A DNA stretch of 8,942 nucleotides from Candidatus Falkowbacteria bacterium RIFCSPLOWO2_12_FULL_45_13 (GTDB taxonomy: Bacteria; Patescibacteriota; Patescibacteriia; Patescibacteriales; GWC2-42-12): the NCBI GenBank assembly GCA_001778055.1, contig MFFY01000007.1, positions 1 to 8,942 of the forward strand. The letters run 5' to 3'. The notes under the pieces were generated by a model. The model saw only the letters and a list, made by a program, of their open reading frames with translations, was not told where the DNA came from and searched no databases. Positions 1-4,129 of the stretch are shown here, one piece after another. A program made the position numbers and the translations under genes. Position 1 is the first letter of the stretch. Every line of letters begins with the position of its first letter.

Positions 1-1761
1 TTGGAGGCGGTTAAGGCAAATAAGAGCGAAGTTGATGCTTATTTGGCGAAAATAAATAAGATAGGCAAAACTCGGGAGGAAATAAGCGCGGAAAGAGCGG
101 AAAAACAGCGAATCAAACAAGAGTATCCTGCCCAGCCGGGCGTGTCTGATAATTGGCTGGATGACGCGCCGGCCGGGCCGCCCGCGCCGGACGCGGGCAT
201 CGCCCCAGCCGGCGGACAAGCTGGCGCAGGGCAGCCGGCAGGGCCAGCGGCGGGAGCGCGGCAACCGGGAGCGGCCGCCGGGGTAACCAGGCAGGAAGCA
301 GAAGACCCGATGAAAGCGCGGCGCAGGAAAGCTTTAAGAATGGCCGAATTGCGCGGCAGGGAAAATGATATAAAGACAGCTACGGGACAGCCTAAGCCCA
401 GGCCAGCTGCCATTTCGGTCGCTAGAACTGCCGCGCCAGCTGCGGAAACTGTCGTGTCAGAGCGAGAACCGGCGGATACGGATTATAATGAGAAAGTAGC
501 GGAAGAGAGAAAGAATATTAAGTTAGATCAAGAACGGGTTGACTGGGAGCGATATAAAGAGATTAAAAAAGGGCGATTTAAACCTAAGGGTGGCATGCGC
601 GAACCAAAGATTAGGCCAGGAGGCAATACAACCGAGGCTTTAGCACCAGCCGAGGAGGTTGTCGCGCCGGAGCCAAGGGGGACAGAAGAGCGGGGCAGAG
701 AGCAAAGACAAGAAATAACTAAAACCGTCGAAACTTGGATAGGCAGAATATTTGAGGTTAGGCCGCGAGGCAGGGCGCAACAAGTATTGGAAAGACGCTT
801 TAGGGCGGGAAAAGCATATAACCCCGACGCCTTAATGACACAAAGCCAAGCGGTAAAAGCCTTAGCCGAATATTTAATCGAATATGAGCGCTATAAACCC
901 AGCAGGGCGAAGTTTATAGCCAGAAGAGACATTAGGAGCATAGCTCTAACTGGCGATGACGTTAATCTTCAAAGTCAAATCGGGGTTGAGCAAGCCGTAA
1001 ATCCTGTACAAGCCGAAGCAGGCAGCGGCCAGAAACTTGACATAAGACCCACGGCCGAAGAATTAGAAGAAATGTTAGGTTCAGAAAGGAGTCAAGCTCT
1101 AAGTCAGGCCGAAATTTTTAAAATTGTTTCGCCAGCTGCCGGCGCGTTTGTGACAAAGCAGGATAAGGCAGAAACCGGTAAAAAAAGTTCTAAAGGTAAA
1201 GTCAAGAGAGAACCGGGCGAGAGTGGACGATCGGCTAGGCGTTTAAGGTTGAGAGAATTAGAAGAGGCGGAGTTTGGAGAGGAAGGAGAGGAGAAAACAG
1301 AGAAAGAAACTGATCAATCCGGGGACAGAATAACTGTGGGCGATGAAGAAAAAGAGCCGCTTACCACTGTGGGGAGCGCGTTTAAACAAGGCGAGGTGAA
1401 AGCCAAGAAAAAAGCGGAAAAACCGGCCGACGCCTCCGGACAAGCCGAAACCGCCGTTGAAGCCGCGGCAGAAGCGAAGCCAGAAGTGGTTGACCGGAAA
1501 CAAGGGGTATCCGCCCCGACCATCAGCGAATGGCTTAAAATATTTGATTTTAAAGCTAATCCGGAGGTAAAGCGGTGGTTTGTTTCACCCAATAATAAGA
1601 ATCAAAAATTTAATAAGAAAGATCCAATAACCAAGGAACAGGCCGTGGAAGCCGGCGTGGGCTATTTAATGGGGACGAGCCAGATATCCGAGGTCGCGGC
1701 CAGAGATTTGCTTAAGAAAGCAATTGAAGCTAAGCGGACGGGCAAAGCGTCAGAGCAATAA
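1..1761 (+). CDS. Long disordered charged protein, 5' end outside the window, two copies of a small module
   Basis: The frame is open from the first base, so the protein is probably truncated at the window edge; the TTG at base 1 is not a convincing start. The visible 586 residues are mostly low-complexity. Residues 1-50 are charged, residues 54-95 are Ala/Pro/Gly-rich and coded by very GC-rich DNA, and long Lys/Glu/Arg stretches follow, notably about 385-500. No signal peptide or membrane segment is visible. Two compact segments stand out. W246-L292 and W511-L556 both read W, hydrophobic, two residues, F, then after about 29 residues T-x-x-QAV-x-A-x-x-x-YL. The spacing from W to T is 34 and 33 residues. 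They look like diverged copies of one roughly 47-residue helical module joined by a disordered linker. I do not recognise the family. A scaffold or binding role would be a guess. The coding call is safe because of length and composition; the function is unknown. Confidence 0.8.
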   Translation: MEAVKANKSEVDAYLAKINKIGKTREEISAERAEKQRIKQEYPAQPGVSDNWLDDAPAGPPAPDAGIAPAGGQAGAGQPAGPAAGARQPGAAAGVTRQEAEDPMKARRRKALRMAELRGRENDIKTATGQPKPRPAAISVARTAAPAAETVVSEREPADTDYNEKVAEERKNIKLDQERVDWERYKEIKKGRFKPKGGMREPKIRPGGNTTEALAPAEEVVAPEPRGTEERGREQRQEITKTVETWIGRIFEVRPRGRAQQVLERRFRAGKAYNPDALMTQSQAVKALAEYLIEYERYKPSRAKFIARRDIRSIALTGDDVNLQSQIGVEQAVNPVQAEAGSGQKLDIRPTAEELEEMLGSERSQALSQAEIFKIVSPAAGAFVTKQDKAETGKKSSKGKVKREPGESGRSARRLRLRELEEAEFGEEGEEKTEKETDQSGDRITVGDEEKEPLTTVGSAFKQGEVKAKKKAEKPADASGQAETAVEAAAEAKPEVVDRKQGVSAPTISEWLKIFDFKANPEVKRWFVSPNNKNQKFNKKDPITKEQAVEAGVGYLMGTSQISEVAARDLLKKAIEAKRTGKASEQ

Positions 1762-1798
1762 ATTATTAAAAATTAGGTTAATACATAAAATTAAATCC

Positions 1799-1924
1799 GC
1801 TAATCCCGCTTGTGCGGAGATGAAAAAAAGAAATTATTTTAAAAATTTAAACTCAACAGTTTTGACTTTTTTCGCCAGAGGCGGATCCGCCTTGGGCGGA
1901 GACTTTTGAGTTTTGACATTTTTT
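1799..1924. repeat. Composite intergenic repeat upstream of the MBL gene
   Basis: The gap between the first CDS and the metallo-hydrolase contains several repeat types. GCTAATCCCGCTT (1799-1811) lies in a TCCGC/GCGGA inverted repeat (1796-1800 with 1814-1818). AACAGTTTTGA is at 1855-1865. An 8-base inverted pair AAACTCAA (1849-1856) and TTGAGTTT (1906-1913) brackets a GC-rich palindrome cluster. Near copies of the first two words occur again before the gene at 7196 (6986-6998 and 7016-7026). No good promoter or Shine-Dalgarno is visible here. This type of short TTTGA-rich repeat is typical of intergenic DNA in Patescibacteria (recalled, not searched). Confidence 0.6.
1872..1900. repeat. GC-rich nested palindrome cluster (GGCGGA/TCCGCC type)
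   Basis: Three overlapping inverted repeats lie in 29 bases: CGCC-AGA-GGCG (1873-1883), the perfect palindrome GGCGGATCCGCC (1880-1891), and TCCGCC-TTG-GGCGGA (1886-1900). Only one can form at a time. The same TCCGCC/AAGGC vocabulary recurs inside gyrA at 4271-4314. It resembles REP-like palindromes. It could act as a transcript-end or 3'-stabilising hairpin, but it has no clean U-tract on the plus strand. Confidence 0.6.
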
Positions 1925-2569
1925 ATGTACATCACTTGGCTGGGACAATCATGTTTTAAATTGCAGGACAAAATCGGCCCGGACGGCGTGCTTTTGGTAA
2001 TGGACCCTTATTCGGACGAGATCGGTCTGAAAATGCCGCGGTTTGAAGCTGACATCATGACCGTCAGCCATGATCATTATGACCATAACAATACGGGCGC
2101 CATCCGCGGCAATCCGCTGGTCATCAATGGCGCTGGCGAATACGAAGCCAAAGGCATCTTTATTGAAGGCGTGGAAGCCTGGCATGACGACAAAAACGGG
2201 CAGGAGCGGGGCCAGAATATTATTTATCGGGTGGAAATGGAAGATATTTCCGTCACTCATTTAGGCGACTTGGGCCATATTTTAGATTCCAAGCAGCTGG
2301 AAAAATTGGAAGGTACGGATATTTTACTGATTCCGGTGGGCGGCAAATATACCATCAACGCGGCCAAGGCCGTGGAAGTGGTCTCGCAGCTGGAGCCCAG
2401 AATCGTTATTCCCATGCATTATAAAGTGCCAGGTTTAAAGGTTGACATTGAAGGCGTGGAAAAATTTATCAAAGAGCTTGGCCTTAAACCCAGGACCGAA
2501 GAGAAATTAAAAATCAGCAAAAAAGACCTGCCGCAGGAAGACATGGAATTGGTGGTGCTGGGGCCGTAG
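1925..2569 (+). CDS. MBL-fold metal-dependent hydrolase, UlaG/UPF0173-like (COG2220 type)
   Basis: The 214-residue protein has the metallo-beta-lactamase metal-binding motif H49-D-H51-Y-D53-H54 after strand residues predicted by ITWLGQSCF near the N-terminus. It continues with a GAGEYE segment, H112-L-G-D115 and a C-terminal P-M-H165, which fit the remaining metal ligands. This pattern and length match the UlaG/UPF0173 group of small MBL hydrolases, whose characterised member opens L-ascorbate-6-phosphate lactone. The substrate here cannot be read from sequence. It has no signal peptide and is probably cytoplasmic. ATG at 1925 is chosen over an in-frame TTG at 1913 because family members begin just before the I-T/K-W-L-G strand. 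No Shine-Dalgarno is visible. It is separated from the preceding CDS by a repeat-filled gap and converges on a minus-strand unit. The fold is near certain; the reaction is not. Confidence 0.92.
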   Translation: MYITWLGQSCFKLQDKIGPDGVLLVMDPYSDEIGLKMPRFEADIMTVSHDHYDHNNTGAIRGNPLVINGAGEYEAKGIFIEGVEAWHDDKNGQERGQNIIYRVEMEDISVTHLGDLGHILDSKQLEKLEGTDILLIPVGGKYTINAAKAVEVVSQLEPRIVIPMHYKVPGLKVDIEGVEKFIKELGLKPRTEEKLKISKKDLPQEDMELVVLGP

Positions 2570-2590
2570 AGTTTCTTGGCGGCTGCTAAG

Positions 2591-2621
2591 TATACTCAAA
2601 GTTGAGTATAATTATACTCAA
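2591..2621. promoter_or_regulatory. Overlapping operator-like palindromes (three TATACTCAA half-sites)
   Basis: TATACTCAA occurs at 2591-2599, inverted at 2602-2610, and again direct at 2613-2621. The first two form a 9-bp inverted repeat around AG. The last two make a perfect 20-base palindrome, TTGAGTATAATTATACTCAA (2602-2621), with TATAAT at its centre on both strands. Such symmetry is what a dimeric repressor operator looks like. However, no gene follows on either strand, only an ATG with a four-codon frame at 2622, so the site appears orphaned. It could also be a hairpin at the end of the MBL transcript. Confidence 0.5.
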
Positions 2622-2667
2622 ATGAAAATATACTAGATCTCATTACTAAATAAAATTTTTTGTAAAC

Positions 2668-2699
2668 AAAAACAACTTCATATATACGAGGTTGTTTTT
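2668..2699. terminator. Bidirectional intrinsic terminator between convergent genes
   Basis: AAAAACAACTTC (2668-2679) pairs with GAGGTTGTTTTT starting one base before GGTT; precisely, 2668-2679 pairs with 2688-2699 over 12 bp with one G-U pair and an 8-base A/T loop. The arms supply a run of five T on the plus strand and TTTTTGTTT on the minus strand, so it can end both the MBL transcript and the minus-strand unit. Its position between two convergent stop codons supports this. Confidence 0.75.
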
Positions 2700-2717
2700 A
2701 GTTAAAGCTAAACTAAA

Positions 2718-3062
2718 TTATTTTCTTTTCAGGCCTCGCTCGGCCAAGGCTCGGCTGATTTCCGGCTGCGGCGGCAATTTATCAAGTTCGTTTAGGTGCA
2801 GATAATCATACCGGTCGGCCCTCAACTCTAAATCAACTATGCGCCTATCGGCCCAACTGGAAATTTCAGTCTTAGTCGGCCGATTAGCCATTTCTTTGGA
2901 CAAATTATCAACTTTAGTCTCAAGCTTGCCTAATTTACTTTCAACTTCAGAAAATGCTTCACCTGCGGCCTCGCCTATTTCAGAGACAATTTCATCTTTT
3001 TGAGTTTTTAATTTTTTATCAAGCAATTCCCCGATGGATTGCAAGTCTTTTTGCTCAAGCAT
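2718..3062 (-). CDS. Small coiled-coil protein of unknown function
   Basis: The 114-residue acidic/basic protein has heptad-like hydrophobic spacing from about residue 5 to 60 (L, I, L, L, I, V, I, V and L positions among Lys/Glu), predicting a helical coiled coil. A second helical stretch follows at about 65-90 and a basic tail at the C-terminus. There is no membrane segment. It is the second gene of a minus-strand pair: its ATG lies only three bases after the stop of the zinc-ribbon-like gene, so the two are almost certainly cotranscribed. There is no strong Shine-Dalgarno, only A-rich sequence. Small coiled-coil proteins of this appearance are frequent and uncharacterised in Patescibacteria (recalled). 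The function is unknown; oligomerisation is the only reasonable inference. Confidence 0.75.
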   Translation of the reverse strand: MLEQKDLQSIGELLDKKLKTQKDEIVSEIGEAAGEAFSEVESKLGKLETKVDNLSKEMANRPTKTEISSWADRRIVDLELRADRYDYLHLNELDKLPPQPEISRALAERGLKRK

Positions 3063-3065
3063 AAA

Positions 3066-3254
3066 TTATTTACTATTCTTTTTAGCTAAAAAGCCATTTA
3101 CATAAATAGCTAAGGGCTTTACGCAAGTTTTGTAAAATTCAAATTGGTTATAATATTTTACAAAAATATTCCTCTCGCTATCCGCGAAAGAAAAGTCAAC
3201 GACGCTTCCTTTTATAATTTTTCCGCATTTATCGCATTTATGAAAGGTGGACAT
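3066..3254 (-). CDS. Small zinc-ribbon-like protein, possibly degenerate metal site
   Basis: The 62-residue basic protein starts with H5-K-C7-D-K-C10-G-K, a classic zinc-knuckle half. The expected second C-x-x-C is reduced to a single C44 in KTCVKPL, so a full four-cysteine site is missing; H5 could be a fourth ligand. The middle, about residues 17-40, is rich in F, V, I and Y and could form the beta strands of a ribbon. It is the first gene of the minus-strand pair with the coiled-coil gene. It lies directly behind a consensus promoter predicted to leave a 5' leader of only about 15 bases with no Shine-Dalgarno. Nucleic-acid or protein binding is possible but unproven. The strong promoter and tight gene pair argue that this short frame is real. 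Confidence 0.65.
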   Translation of the reverse strand: MSTFHKCDKCGKIIKGSVVDFSFADSERNIFVKYYNQFEFYKTCVKPLAIYVNGFLAKKNSK

Positions 3255-3275
3255 ATTTTGAATATTTATTGTTAT

Positions 3276-3304
3276 ATTATACCGGCCGTAAATACTGGTG
3301 TCAA
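3276..3304 (-). promoter_or_regulatory. Consensus sigma70-type promoter for the minus-strand pair
   Basis: On the minus strand TTGACA (complement of 3299-3304) is followed after exactly 17 bases by TATAAT (complement of 3276-3281). Both hexamers match the consensus fully. The predicted transcription start is near 3269, about 15 bases before the ATG at 3254. This is the best promoter in the window. Confidence 0.8.
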
Positions 3305-3339
3305 GCTTTTGAGTAATTTTTTCCCTTAGTTTTTTGGAC

Positions 3340-3368
3340 TTTACTTCCCGACTTCTTTTTGATACAAT
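3340..3368 (+). promoter_or_regulatory. Possible promoter for the membrane protein gene
   Basis: TTTACT (3340-3345) and TACAAT (3363-3368) are separated by 17 bases, with 4/6 and 5/6 consensus matches. Transcription would begin near 3375, upstream of the hairpin at 3384-3398 and the ATG at 3429. It is divergent from the minus-strand promoter, the two -35 boxes lying about 35 bases apart. Confidence 0.4.
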
Positions 3369-3383
3369 TTAAGTAGTTTTGAG

Positions 3384-3404
3384 CACTCTAAAAGAGTGAT
3401 TTTT
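3384..3404 (+). terminator. Small hairpin with T-tract in the leader of the membrane protein gene
   Basis: CACTCT (3384-3389) and AGAGTG (3393-3398) form a 6-bp stem with an AAA loop, followed by A and five T. It has intrinsic-terminator shape but is short and only moderately GC-rich. No plus-strand gene ends before it, so if functional it would be a leader attenuator for the gene at 3429. Confidence 0.35.
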
Positions 3405-3428
3405 CGGTAGAGATGAGCTTTAATATTT

Positions 3429-3962
3429 ATGTCCAAAAAAAGGGGGAAGAAAAAAATTGTCAATGATCAATTGTCAATTATCAATCATAGCAGGGAGAAC
3501 GGTCAAATGCCCAATGGCAAAAGCAAAAAGTTAGCGGTTAAAGTTTTACCTAAAGGAAAAAATAAAGACAATCAAGAAGAAATTTCGGCGCCGGCCAGCC
3601 AAATGAATCGGCCCCAGTCCAACGGGGAAGCGGCAGAACAAAGGCAGAGGCTGATCATGCGGGTGGGAATAAGTTGTATTATGGCGGCGTTTTTTGCCAT
3701 CTGGATTTTTAATTTAAAGCATGAATTTAACCGCGCCGGCACCGGTAAAAACGCCGGTTTTGATTGGAGTCAGGCCAGGACGGAATTGGATAAAACCATG
3801 AAACAGGTTAAGCGGAGTCTGACGGAGATAAAACAGATACAACAAACCGCGCAAAATATTTTAGCCAAGCCAGCCGGCTTGACGCCGGAGCGGCTGGATT
3901 TGCTTAAAAGCAAATTGACGAGTGAAGCGGCGTCGGGAACGGCCAGCAGCACGAAGGAATAA
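3429..3962 (+). CDS. Single-pass membrane protein with basic N-terminal domain, function unknown
   Basis: The 177-residue protein has a Lys/Arg-rich disordered N-terminus (1-75). One hydrophobic membrane segment follows at about 76-95 (LIMRVGISCIMAAFFAIWIF), then a mostly helical C-terminal part with regularly spaced Lys, Leu and Gln (about 112-165). By the positive-inside rule the N-terminus should be cytoplasmic and the helical part outside. Residues 10-20 are encoded by a TCAATTGTCAATTA-type repeat like those seen between genes. The true start may therefore be ATG at 3507 (residue 27, leaving 151 residues), which has AGGGAG nine bases upstream; the first ATG at 3429 has none. The gene sits 167 bases ahead of gyrA, and the gap is filled by inverted repeats, so cotranscription is uncertain. 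I do not recognise the family. Confidence 0.7.
   Translation: MSKKRGKKKIVNDQLSIINHSRENGQMPNGKSKKLAVKVLPKGKNKDNQEEISAPASQMNRPQSNGEAAEQRQRLIMRVGISCIMAAFFAIWIFNLKHEFNRAGTGKNAGFDWSQARTELDKTMKQVKRSLTEIKQIQQTAQNILAKPAGLTPERLDLLKSKLTSEAASGTASSTKE
3456..3488. repeat. Intergenic-type TTGTCAAT repeat inside the 5' end of a coding frame
   Basis: ATTGTCAAT (3456-3464), AATTGTCAATT (3469-3479) and related ATCAATC words are packed into 33 bases, matching the TTGTCATT/TGACAAAT repeats before gyrA in style. The segment lies within the longest version of the membrane protein (residues 10-20). Either the repeat has been captured as coding sequence or translation begins downstream at 3507. Confidence 0.5.
3492..3497 (+). 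promoter_or_regulatory. Shine-Dalgarno AGGGAG favouring the start at 3507
   Basis: AGGGAG lies nine bases before the in-frame ATG at 3507. It is the only well-placed Shine-Dalgarno for this gene and supports the shorter 151-residue product, though the window's other genes mostly lack such sites. Confidence 0.45.
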
Positions 3963-4129
3963 TGATGCGTGACAAATCAAGTTTGAAAAATGTCAAATGA
4001 TAAATGACAAATGACAAATGACAAATCAATGACCAAATTCAAATGACAAATATTTGACATTTGAATTTTGATATTTGGCATTGAATTGTCATTTGTCATT
4101 GGAAATTTGTCATTTAGAATTTATATATT
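3963..4129. repeat. Tandem and inverted AAATGAC-type repeat array before gyrA
   Basis: The whole gap consists of variants of AAATGAC and its complement. Three exact tandem 7-mers plus AAAT occupy 4002-4026. A 15-bp perfect inverted repeat joins 4003-4017 to 4086-4100. Inside it, 4035-4068 is a 34-base palindrome broken only by one A-A mismatch (4046 with 4057). As RNA or extruded DNA this gives a large nested hairpin ending about 30 bases before the gyrA ATG. A TTGACA word (4054-4059) occurs but has no acceptable -10 at 17 bases. This kind of array is a common intergenic filler in Patescibacteria (recalled); here it could separate the two transcripts or influence gyrA expression. Confidence 0.75.

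Noticed and set aside
39..413. An open minus-strand frame opposite the start of the first CDS.
   Set aside because: It mirrors the GC-rich Ala/Pro-coding stretch, giving an Ala/Pro/Cys-rich composition without domain features; an antisense shadow.
1724..1909. A 61-codon plus-strand frame overlapping the end of the first CDS.
   Set aside because: It starts inside the coding region in another frame and then translates intergenic repeats and the GC palindrome; it looks non-coding.
1913..1924. Upstream TTG start for the MBL gene, adding four residues.
   Set aside because: The added codons are part of the TTTTGACATTT repeat, and the ATG at 1925 fits the family's N-terminus.
3381..3400. AGCACTC...GAGTG resembles a CIRCE (HrcA) operator before the membrane protein gene.
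   Set aside because: CIRCE needs TTAGCACTC and GAGTGCTAA separated by nine bases. Here the gap is five and the right arm lacks GCTAA, and the following gene is not a chaperone. A small hairpin is the better reading.
4002..4026. Tandem AAATGAC copies as origin iterons or a CRISPR array.
   Set aside because: Units are 7 bases with no spacers, there is no DnaA-box cluster or initiator gene nearby, and the inverted copies fit intergenic filler repeats better.
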